DNA of 6,832 nucleotides from assembly GCA_016181325.1 (NCBI GenBank), contig JACOZO010000099.1:1-6832 (forward strand). Reading direction: 5' to 3'. The notes under the pieces were generated by a model, which saw only the letters and a program-made list of their open reading frames with translations, ran no database searches and had not been told where the DNA came from. The stretch is from Candidatus Woesearchaeota archaeon. GTDB taxonomy: Archaea; Nanobdellota; Nanobdellia; Woesearchaeales; GW2011-AR4. This document shows positions 1 through 5,443 of this stretch, piece by piece; within the stretch, counting starts at the first letter, position 1; each line of letters starts with the position of its first letter. Position numbers and translations under genes: made by a program.

Positions 1-17
1 GAAGGTAGGTATCCCAT
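1..17 (-). CDS. Possible start of a leaderless gene, cut by the window edge
   Basis: An ATG on the minus strand begins at base 17, and only five codons (MGYLP) lie inside the window. The reason to call it is promoter geometry: a perfect TTTATAAA box is centred 26.5 nt upstream, the same distance as in front of dtdA at the other end of the window. It lies downstream of and in the same direction as the Ca2+-ATPase. Nothing can be said about the product. Confidence 0.3.
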
Positions 18-39
18 TCACTCCAGAAATCCACTTAGT

Positions 40-47
40 TTTATAAA
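40..47 (-). promoter_or_regulatory. Archaeal TATA box for the gene starting at base 17
   Basis: TTTATAAA lies in an A/T-rich stretch between the ATPase stop codon and the ATG at 17. The box is palindromic, so its sequence does not fix direction. The ATG 26.5 nt away on the minus strand does, because archaeal TATA boxes are normally centred 25-27 nt before the transcription start. On the plus strand it would fire into the antisense of the ATPase gene end. Confidence 0.45.
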
Positions 48-71
48 TTTATCAGCTTGCAGTAGCCAGAT

Positions 72-2783
72 TCAGGCAGTTTGGGCTGCTGTAGGCGTTT
101 CCGTGCTGATTTTGCCTTCACTCCGCGAAGTGGCATACTTCCACACTTCTATGATGATCCCGCCGGCGCTGGATATAAGCATTATGGTGAAGAACTGGGC
201 TATGGTCAAGGGCGCCATGTCAAGATATTTCCCTATAGACACTATGAATATTGAGGATGCTATCACAGCCACCGAAGCGGCAACAGCCAGCACGAGGTAC
301 TTGTTCTTGAATATCCCTACCTTGGATATAGGGTATATTGTTGACCTGCACGTGAAGGCCTGGTAAAGCTCGAACATGCTTATCGTCAGGAATGTCGCCG
401 TCTGCGCAACCAGGAGGTCAGCCTGCTGTCGGTAGTAAAACCAGCTGAATACTGTCAGGGCGGCAGCAGTCATGACAATCGGATAATATATGATGAACGC
501 CCTCAGGTCCCTGTATATGGGCTCGTCCTTTCTTCTGGGCTTCCGTGCCATGGCGTTTGGCTCAAAAGGGTCGGCGCTAAGCGCAAGAGCAGGCAGCCCG
601 TCCGTGACAAGGTTTATCAGCAGTATCTGGGTGGCTGTCATCGGCAACGGCATGCCGAACAGTATGCCGAAGAAGATTATCAGCACCTCAGCTAGGTTCC
701 CGGATATCAGGAACGCGAAGTATTTCTTGATGTTGCTGTAAGTCCCCCTTCCCTCCTCGACAGCATTCACTATGGAGGCGAAATTGTCGTCAATGAGTAT
801 CATCGCTGATGCCTCTTTCGAGACGTCAGTGCCGGTTATGCCCATTGCAATGCCTATGTCCGCCTTTTTCAGGGCAGGGGCGTCGTTGACCCCGTCGCCT
901 GTCATTGCGACGATGTGGCCCTTCTTCTTGAGCGCATCGACTATCTTTATCTTGTGCTCCGGATTGACCCTTGCGTAGATGGCTATGTCATCCACAATGC
1001 CGGATATGTCATCCATCTGCTCAAGCTTTTCACCGGTTATGGAATTGCCGTCAAGCCCCAGCTCCATTGCTATAGCCCTTGCAGTTTTCTCATGGTCTCC
1101 GGTGATCATGACTATCTTTATCCCGGCCTTCCTGCATTTCTCTATTGCTGATTTCACCTCCTTTCTCGGGGGGTCAATCATGCCCTGCAGCCCCACGAAT
1201 ATCATGTCCTTTTCAGGGGCCTTGGAATTTTTCTTGCTGATTGGATTATAGGCAAATGCCAGCACTCTCAGCGCCTGCTCCGCAAATTTGCTGTTTGTAT
1301 CGAGTATTTGTTTCCTGTCCTTCGGCGTAAGCCTCCTGACCTTGCCGTTGGCATTGATAAAGGAGCAATTTCTCAGCAACACATCAGGCGCGCCCTTTGA
1401 ATATGCGATTTTACCCTTGCCTGACCTGTGGATTGTGGTCATCATCTTCCTCTCGGAAGTGAAGCCGATTTCGTCTATTCTCGGGAATTTTTCAATAAGA
1501 TCTTTCTTTGGCATGCCCGCCTTTGCAGCGCTGACAATCAGGCAGCCTTCTGTCGGGTCTCCGATGACCTTGCCGTCCTTCAGCTCAGCATCGTTGTTTA
1601 GTGCCCCAATCCTCAAAATCAGCTCTATTTCCCTGGTTCCTATTTTCCTGCCGTCTGCCTGGAATTCCCCAATTGCGTCGTAGCCGGAGCCGGTGACGTC
1701 TATTATTTTTCCGTTTGCAAAAATTCTCTTTACAGTCATCTGGTTCAGGGTCAGCGTTCCTGTCTTGTCGGTGCATATCACTGTCGTTGAGCCGAGCGTT
1801 TCCACGCTTGGCAGCTTCCTTATCAGGGCGTGCCTCTTCAGCATCCTGGTGGTGCCTATTGCAAGGGATATTGTCACTACGGCAGGCAGCCCTTCAGGCA
1901 CGGCGGCGACGGCAAGCGCTATCGCGGTTATGAACATCTCCCTTGCCTCCCTGAAGAATTCCATGAAATTCAGCGCTTGCAGGTGGCTGATTGCAGCCGG
2001 ATTTTTGAGGACAGACAGCGCGAATACGACAAAGCACACGGCCAAAGTCGCCACTCCAAGCCATTTGCCGAGCTGGTCAAGCTTCTGCTGCAATGGGGTT
2101 TTTTCCTTCTCGACTTCCGATATCAGTTTTGCTATCCTGCCTATCTCGGTTTTCATCCCGGTGCCGGTCACGACAGCCTCCCCCCTTCCGCTGGTCACTA
2201 TAGTGCTTGAAAACACCATGTTCTTCCTGTCGGCAAGCGGAGTGCTCTCAGGCAGCTCATTCATGATCTTCCTTATAGGCAGCGACTCCCCGGTAAGCGC
2301 GGCTTCCTGCGTCTCAAGGTTGAACGAAGATATCATTCTTGCGTCAGCAGGCACCTTGTCGCCGGTCTCAAGAAGTATTATGTCTCCCGGCACCAGGTCT
2401 TTTGCGTCAATCTTCATCTTCTCGCCGCTTCTTCTTACAGTCGCCTGCAGCGAAGCCATCCTCTTGAGCGCCTCAATGGCCTTTTCCGCCTTGTATTCCT
2501 GGATGAACCCGAGTATTGCTATCAGGACAAGTATTACGCTGATTACAATTGCATCAATATACTCTTTGAGAAGTGCAGAAATGACCGTTGCAGCAATAAG
2601 TATCCATATCACGATGCTCTTGAACTGCGACAGGAATATCACAAGCGGCGAAACCGGCTTTGCATCCTTCAGCTCATTCGGGCCGTATTGCGCAAGCCTT
2701 CTCCTTGCCTCTTCCCGGCTTATGCCCCTCGGGCCTGTAATCAGGTCCTGCATTACATCTTCCGTCTTTTTTGCATGATGCAT
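72..2783 (-). CDS. Calcium-transporting P-type ATPase (type II, SERCA/PMR1-like)
   Basis: A full-length 903-residue ion pump of the cytoplasmic membrane, predicted to export Ca2+ (possibly also Mn2+) from the cytosol using ATP. The N-terminal cation-ATPase domain (about 1-60) is followed by M1-M2, the actuator domain with TGES at 164-167, and M3-M4 with PEGLP at 296-300. Next come the phosphorylation motif DKTGT (Asp339), the nucleotide-binding KGAPD (463-467), DPPR (537-540), TGD (561-563) and the hinge TGDGVNDAPAL (628-638). M5-M10 fill 685-880. By comparison with SERCA, Asn696 and Glu699 in M5, Asn724, Thr727 and Asp728 in M6, and Glu805 in M8 match Ca2+ ligands, so both sites appear present, whereas PMR1-type pumps keep one. 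PEGLP separates it from Na+/K+ and fungal Na+ pumps. The ATG at 2783 has GAGG 7 nt upstream. It lies 41 bp after the zinc-type gene and is probably the last gene of that operon. No frameshift or lost motif is seen. Confidence 0.93.
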   Translation of the reverse strand: MHHAKKTEDVMQDLITGPRGISREEARRRLAQYGPNELKDAKPVSPLVIFLSQFKSIVIWILIAATVISALLKEYIDAIVISVILVLIAILGFIQEYKAEKAIEALKRMASLQATVRRSGEKMKIDAKDLVPGDIILLETGDKVPADARMISSFNLETQEAALTGESLPIRKIMNELPESTPLADRKNMVFSSTIVTSGRGEAVVTGTGMKTEIGRIAKLISEVEKEKTPLQQKLDQLGKWLGVATLAVCFVVFALSVLKNPAAISHLQALNFMEFFREAREMFITAIALAVAAVPEGLPAVVTISLAIGTTRMLKRHALIRKLPSVETLGSTTVICTDKTGTLTLNQMTVKRIFANGKIIDVTGSGYDAIGEFQADGRKIGTREIELILRIGALNNDAELKDGKVIGDPTEGCLIVSAAKAGMPKKDLIEKFPRIDEIGFTSERKMMTTIHRSGKGKIAYSKGAPDVLLRNCSFINANGKVRRLTPKDRKQILDTNSKFAEQALRVLAFAYNPISKKNSKAPEKDMIFVGLQGMIDPPRKEVKSAIEKCRKAGIKIVMITGDHEKTARAIAMELGLDGNSITGEKLEQMDDISGIVDDIAIYARVNPEHKIKIVDALKKKGHIVAMTGDGVNDAPALKKADIGIAMGITGTDVSKEASAMILIDDNFASIVNAVEEGRGTYSNIKKYFAFLISGNLAEVLIIFFGILFGMPLPMTATQILLINLVTDGLPALALSADPFEPNAMARKPRRKDEPIYRDLRAFIIYYPIVMTAAALTVFSWFYYRQQADLLVAQTATFLTISMFELYQAFTCRSTIYPISKVGIFKNKYLVLAVAASVAVIASSIFIVSIGKYLDMAPLTIAQFFTIMLISSAGGIIIEVWKYATSRSEGKISTETPTAAQTA

Positions 2784-2790
2784 TTAGCTG

Positions 2791-2796
2791 CCTCTT
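2791..2796 (-). promoter_or_regulatory. Shine-Dalgarno site of the Ca2+-ATPase gene
   Basis: AAGAGG on the minus strand ends 7 nt before the ATG at 2783. It supports that start and translation from a message begun further upstream. No convincing TATA box is seen in the 41-bp gap. Confidence 0.5.
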
Positions 2797-2824
2797 TTTT
2801 GGATTAAAACAATATTTCTGATTA

Positions 2825-3184
2825 TTATACGTTTCTGTTGATTGAATCGCTTTGAGTATCAATTTTTTCCGCAGCCTTGCTGGATGAAGCCTCTTTCATC
2901 TTTATTATGAAATATTCAAGGCAGTCAATTCCGCAGAAAGACGCCTTTTTCTTTGCGTCATCCGGGCCAAGGAGCAGAGTATAATTGCTCTGCCCATAGA
3001 AGTTCAGGAAGTTTGAGCAGGTCGCGCAGCTCTTTTCATGCTCCCTCAGCCTTCTTTTTATCTTCTCCTCCATCAGCCTTTTCGTGTTCATGCCGCCGCT
3101 GTCTATGTCAGTCTTCAGTCTCATCAATTCCTGATAATTCAATGTGTCTATCAGGTCTTCATACGTATTTGATGTATTAGCCAT
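2825..3184 (-). CDS. Small protein with a four-cysteine putative zinc site
   Basis: A 119-residue soluble protein of unknown function. The N-terminal half is charged and helical (about 8-50). It is followed by Cys53-x2-Cys56, a short aromatic stretch, and then Cys84-x3-Cys88 within FCGIDCLEYFI. The pairing of a CxxC knuckle with a later FCxxxC at the start of a helix is typical of treble-clef-like zinc folds, so zinc binding is inferred. The tail (98-119) is Ser/Lys/Asp-rich and probably disordered. There is no signal peptide or membrane segment. The start is well supported: GAGGTGA sits 7 nt before the ATG, and that ATG directly abuts the stop codon of the AbrB-like gene, which implies translational coupling. 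Position between a DNA-binding protein and a Ca2+ pump suggests a regulatory or metal-linked role, but this is unproven. Confidence 0.8.
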   Translation of the reverse strand: MANTSNTYEDLIDTLNYQELMRLKTDIDSGGMNTKRLMEEKIKRRLREHEKSCATCSNFLNFYGQSNYTLLLGPDDAKKKASFCGIDCLEYFIIKMKEASSSKAAEKIDTQSDSINRNV

Positions 3185-3355
3185 TTATTGTTCACCTCTC
3201 TCGTCGAATTTTACGTACCACTTGTTGGCATTGTCATCAAAGAAAAACACCACATTGTACTTCTTCTTCTCGTCCAGCGCAAAAAGAAGAGGCATGGGAA
3301 TAGTTGTCTCGTAGCTTGAGCCTCTTTTGTATAGTTTTCTTTTGAACTCTTTCAT
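3185..3355 (-). CDS. AbrB/SpoVT-like small DNA-binding protein
   Basis: A 56-residue protein, MKEFKRKLYKRGSSYETTIP at its N-terminus. The run K-R-G-S-S-Y-x-T-x-I-P followed by a Leu-rich segment and then a second strand pair ending in NKWYVKF (44-50) fits the swapped-hairpin AbrB/MazE/SpoVT fold, in which dimers bind A/T-rich DNA. It is the first gene of the minus-strand cluster. Its TAA at 3185-3187 touches the ATG of the next gene, and its last codons carry that gene's Shine-Dalgarno site. The ATG at 3355 lies directly against a 12-bp iteron array, so autoregulation is a fair inference. It has no own Shine-Dalgarno site, which suits a leaderless or short-leader first gene. It could instead be an antitoxin, but the neighbour lacks obvious toxin features. 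Confidence 0.72.
   Translation of the reverse strand: MKEFKRKLYKRGSSYETTIPMPLLFALDEKKKYNVVFFFDDNANKWYVKFDERGEQ
3192..3198 (-). promoter_or_regulatory. Strong Shine-Dalgarno site of the four-cysteine protein gene
   Basis: GAGGTGA on the minus strand lies inside the last codons of the AbrB-like gene, 7 nt before the ATG at 3184. This is close to the ideal complement of the 16S rRNA 3' end. It fixes the start and supports cotranscription. Confidence 0.75.
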
Positions 3356-3391
3356 TATACTTATATTTTAACTTATTTATTTACTTATATT
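3356..3391 (-). repeat. Iteron triplet A at the operon promoter (three 12-bp units)
   Basis: Three consecutive units, each with CTTAT (plus strand) at the same position, start at 3356, 3368 and 3380. The unit is roughly TWWACTTATWTW, and the first unit directly abuts the start codon of the AbrB-like gene. The array overlaps the expected core promoter of that gene: on the minus strand TAAATAAA (3376-3383) and TTAAATATAA (3385-3394) are both possible TATA boxes. A protein bound here would compete with TBP or RNA polymerase, as expected for an operator. Confidence 0.6.
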
Positions 3392-3430
3392 TAAGATTTA
3401 TGATTTTGATGGAATACAATTTAATAGAAA

Positions 3431-3466
3431 TATACTTATTTTTTAGCTTATTTATATACTTATTTA
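3431..3466. repeat. Iteron triplet B (three 12-bp units)
   Basis: A second set of three 12-bp units starts at 3431, 3443 and 3455, 75 bp from triplet A measured start to start. Over the first 35 bases the two triplets differ at only five positions (4 in the first 34). All units keep CTTAT in phase. A consensus-like TTTATATA at 3451-3458 lies inside this triplet and could act as a plus-strand TATA box. Confidence 0.6.
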
Positions 3467-3574
3467 AATTAAGGATGAGTTTGTCACAAATGAATTACTT
3501 CAAAAAAACGTAACTGTTTAGTCTTCTGAAGTTACTATAATTTATTCCATCGCTTCGCGACATAAGAGTCACTC

Positions 3575-3606
3575 GGCAAAATTTTTACTGCCAAGAAAAT
3601 TTTGCC
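3575..3606. repeat. Perfect 11-bp stem with 10-nt loop
   Basis: GGCAAAATTTT at 3575-3585 is the exact reverse complement of AAAATTTTGCC at 3596-3606. It sits inside the larger palindromic element, between the divergent operon and the ligase. Its role is unknown. It lacks a downstream T-run on the plus strand, so an intrinsic terminator is not favoured. Confidence 0.65.
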
Positions 3607-3692
3607 TCGAATCTGTATCAATAAATGGCGAGGCGGAGCGTGTGGCACGACAGCGACGCCGAGCACTAGATATGCCGAAGGCGGAATGAATA

Positions 3693-3700
3693 TTTATAAT
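3693..3700 (+). promoter_or_regulatory. Candidate TATA box for the ligase gene
   Basis: TTTATAAT is centred at 3696.5 and predicts a transcription start near 3723, giving a leader of about 54 nt before the TTG at 3777. It forms the right end of the clearer part of the palindromic element, so that element may have supplied the promoter. No better box is seen at the position needed for a leaderless start (around 3750). Confidence 0.4.
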
Positions 3701-3776
3701 AAAAAGATTCACAAAGCTAAATAACTACAAAAAAACATAAATCTTATTAAGTTATCAAATCCAAAAGCCATCCACC

Positions 3777-5222
3777 TTGTACCGCTCAAAATCCCCGATT
3801 GCAAAATGGATTAGGAATTGGGCCACTGCCACTTACCCAAAGACAAAATACTGGGAAGGCGTTCATGCCTTTAGAATCAAGGCCATTTTTGTCTTGCTAT
3901 CATTGGTTTATGCAGGAGTTCTTGCAGCATACCTTATTTTCGCAGAAAGCAAAGTCGCTGCTTTGCTGCTGATGGCCTTCTTTGTCTTTATTGGCATGAA
4001 GCCATTGAGGGGCCTTGCCGTCTCAATCGGCCTTGCGACATTCCAGAAAGGCATAGGCTTCCTGGGCTTCCTGAATTTTCCTGTTTTTGCGGTCTGCTTT
4101 TCCATAACAATGCTGCTGTGGATTTACAGGGAGGCTATCCATCTGAAGAGATTCAGGAGGACAAGGCTTGACATATGGGTGCTGCTTTTCTTTTCAATTA
4201 CAGTTATTTCCACGCTGATCCACATGCAGGCCCCCACATTTGCCGACAAGGAAACATTGTACCCAATCCTGCAATTGGTTTCATTGTCGATGGTCATAGG
4301 GATATTCATGTTTGCAAGAGAGCTGCTGGATACAAGAAGGGAGATAAGCTACATCATCTTGAGCATAATGCTTGCAGGGATTCTTGTCAGTTTGTTAGGG
4401 TTTATTGATGCCAATTTCAGCCTCAATCTGTTCAACAATGATTACATCAAGCCCTTCAAGGAGATCCTCGGCTACAAGCTGGGCGTTGACAGGATAATGT
4501 CAACATTCGACAATCCCAATCTTCTTGGAATGTACCTATTGTACATCCTGCCATTGTGCTTCTACCTTGCCTATGACGAGAATGAATGGCCCAAGAAGTG
4601 GATGATGGCCATTGTTTCAGCATTCCTGCTGTACATCCTTTGGCTTACCCAGGACTTCTCGTCATGGATAGCATTGTCTTACGGCATCGGGCTGATATTG
4701 ACAATTAACATCTACAGGTTTGTCAGAAAGTGGTATGTAATTGCCGCAATAATGATGTTTGTAAGTCTTGGCACATTTTTGTTCCTGTCAGACACGACCA
4801 GGTGGGAAGGCAGGTTCCACATACTCTGGCCGACTGCAATAAAGATTTTTGGGGAAAACCCGTGGCTTGGGGTTGGCATGGGAAATTACTACGCGCACTA
4901 CAAGCAGCTTTCCGCTTTTGACTGGAATTTCGCATTCCACGCCCATAATCTCTACCTCCAGGTCCTGGCGGAAAGGGGCATTTTCGCATTCATATTCTTC
5001 GGGGGCATACTGGCAACGTTCCTGATCAGCAAATTAAAGCATCTTGTCCTGAAAGCAAAGTCAAACTATCTTGTGACATCATTGCTGCTTGCCGTGATTG
5101 CCACGCTTGTATCGGGACTGATGCAATACTCTTTCTCATGGATTGGCCTGGAGATGCATTTCTGGCTCTATCTGCTGATTACGATAGGCGTGATAGAGAA
5201 GCATATCAGGCTGGATATTTAG
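3777..5222 (+). CDS. O-antigen ligase/polymerase family membrane protein (Wzy_C-like)
   Basis: A 481-residue polytopic protein with about 12-14 hydrophobic segments between residues 36 and 472 and a short basic N-terminus. It belongs to the O-antigen ligase/Wzy group, which transfers or polymerises lipid-linked glycans on the outer face of the membrane. Family marks seen are DRIMSTFDNPNLLGMYL (238-254) with the NPN block, TQDFSSWIAL (291-300), and the large loop TRWEGRFHILWPTAIKIFG (341-359) leading to NPWLGVGMGNY (361-371). This is followed by HAHNLYLQVLAERG (388-401), the most diagnostic motif. In an archaeon the acceptor would be an S-layer or surface glycan rather than LPS, which is inference. 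The TTG start is forced: the frame is open only from 3741 with no ATG or GTG, and the next starts fall in the first membrane segment. No Shine-Dalgarno site precedes it. No glycosyltransferase neighbours are visible, so the gene stands alone. Confidence 0.82.
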   Translation: MYRSKSPIAKWIRNWATATYPKTKYWEGVHAFRIKAIFVLLSLVYAGVLAAYLIFAESKVAALLLMAFFVFIGMKPLRGLAVSIGLATFQKGIGFLGFLNFPVFAVCFSITMLLWIYREAIHLKRFRRTRLDIWVLLFFSITVISTLIHMQAPTFADKETLYPILQLVSLSMVIGIFMFARELLDTRREISYIILSIMLAGILVSLLGFIDANFSLNLFNNDYIKPFKEILGYKLGVDRIMSTFDNPNLLGMYLLYILPLCFYLAYDENEWPKKWMMAIVSAFLLYILWLTQDFSSWIALSYGIGLILTINIYRFVRKWYVIAAIMMFVSLGTFLFLSDTTRWEGRFHILWPTAIKIFGENPWLGVGMGNYYAHYKQLSAFDWNFAFHAHNLYLQVLAERGIFAFIFFGGILATFLISKLKHLVLKAKSNYLVTSLLLAVIATLVSGLMQYSFSWIGLEMHFWLYLLITIGVIEKHIRLDI

Positions 5223-5224
5223 CA

Positions 5225-5231
5225 GCAGAAA
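5225..5231 (+). repeat. Left copy of a 7-bp target-site duplication
   Basis: GCAGAAA ends directly before the left inverted-repeat tip GGCAGCG at 5232 and is repeated exactly after the right tip. It begins 3 bases after the ligase stop codon. Confidence 0.65.
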
Positions 5232-5398
5232 GGCAGCGTTCAAAATGTAGGTTAGCAGCTTTGAAGTCGAGCCTTGTTACAAATCACGCAAAAAGAGTTG
5301 AGGGGGTTGCCCCCTACGGGGCTTCAACGATACTTTCATATTAACAGCACAAGGCTCGAAGCTGCTAACCCTTGCGAAGCAAGATTTTGAGCGCTGCC
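5232..5398. mobile_element. MITE-like non-coding insertion with long inverted repeats
   Basis: A 167-bp element with no credible gene. The terminal inverted repeats pair in blocks: 5232-5246 with 5384-5398 (14 of 15), 5250-5261 with 5359-5370 (12 of 12), and 5268-5277 with 5349-5358 (10 of 10). The arms differ by small internal additions: six bases at 5262-5267 on the left, and a self-complementary CTTGC-GAA-GCAAG at 5371-5383 on the right. Exact GCAGAAA copies abut both tips, as expected of a 7-bp target duplication. The centre (about 5295-5334) carries a G/C-rich hairpin. Having termini but no transposase makes it a MITE mobilised in trans. The parent transposon family is not recognised. 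If transcribed, it would fold into one long imperfect hairpin. Confidence 0.7.
5301..5321. repeat. Competing G/C hairpins in the element core
   Basis: AGGGGG (5301-5306) can pair with CCCCCT (5310-5315) around a 3-base loop. The same C-run can instead pair with GGGG (5318-5321) around TAC. An outer GTTGA/TCAAC pair (5297-5301 and 5324-5328) brackets both. The two forms are mutually exclusive. Confidence 0.5.
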
Positions 5399-5405
5399 GC
5401 AGAAA
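5399..5405 (+). repeat. Right copy of a 7-bp target-site duplication
   Basis: GCAGAAA begins directly after the right inverted-repeat tip CGCTGCC and matches the left copy in all seven bases. The dtdA TATA box follows 8 bases later, so the insertion stopped just short of that promoter. Confidence 0.65.
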
Positions 5406-5413
5406 ATCAAATA

Positions 5414-5421
5414 TTTATAAA
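5414..5421 (+). promoter_or_regulatory. TATA box of dtdA
   Basis: TTTATAAA is centred at 5417.5, which is 26.5 nt before the A of the ATG at 5444. This predicts transcription starting at or next to the start codon, that is, a leaderless message. The box lies outside the MITE-like insertion. Confidence 0.72.
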
Positions 5422-5443
5422 CACAAGCAAAACAATTCCAATA

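Larger units (their letters stand above)
3510..3727. repeat. Degenerate palindromic intergenic element, possibly an old MITE
   Basis: No gene is seen here. The two halves are imperfect inverted copies. The clearest part pairs about 3534-3577 with 3658-3700 (TATAA, ATTCC, CTTCG and CTCGGC blocks in the same order, roughly two thirds identical). A weaker match continues outward to about 3511 and 3727. Inside are a perfect 11-bp stem (GGCAAAATTTT 3575-3585 with AAAATTTTGCC 3596-3606) and a G/C-rich patch (3627-3663) with a short CGTG-TGG-CACG hairpin. A 9-bp CAAAAAAAC lies on both sides (3501-3509 and 3728-3736) and could be a target duplication, though its low complexity makes chance likely. 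Alternatively this is a structured RNA or an untranslated leader. Confidence 0.45.

Noticed and set aside
1693..2778. Long open frame on the plus strand, opposite the ATPase
   Set aside because: It lies fully antisense to a pump gene with every catalytic motif. Its hydrophobic, Ser/Ile-rich translation is what the complement of such a gene gives, and it has no promoter or ribosome site.
3184..3185. Toxin-antitoxin pair formed by the AbrB-like and four-cysteine genes
   Set aside because: Gene order and coupling would fit, but the second protein shows no known toxin motif (PIN, MazF, RelE), so this is only a possibility.
3356..3466. CRISPR array
   Set aside because: The units are 12 bp, tandem without unique spacers, and A/T-only in character. 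There are no cas genes.
3475..3513. Tiny plus-strand frame MSLSQMNYFKKT
   Set aside because: Only 12 codons, no Shine-Dalgarno site, and the nearby TATA box is about 6 nt too close for a leaderless start.
5232..5398. Reading the long inverted repeat as a simple terminator of the ligase
   Set aside because: It is far longer than needed, lacks a T-run, and has an exact direct duplication at its tips, which fits transposition better.
5372..5443. 24-codon upstream extension of dtdA from a TTG
   Set aside because: Most of it lies inside the mobile element and upstream of the TATA box that is correctly spaced for the ATG at 5444. The added residues do not resemble the family's N-terminus.
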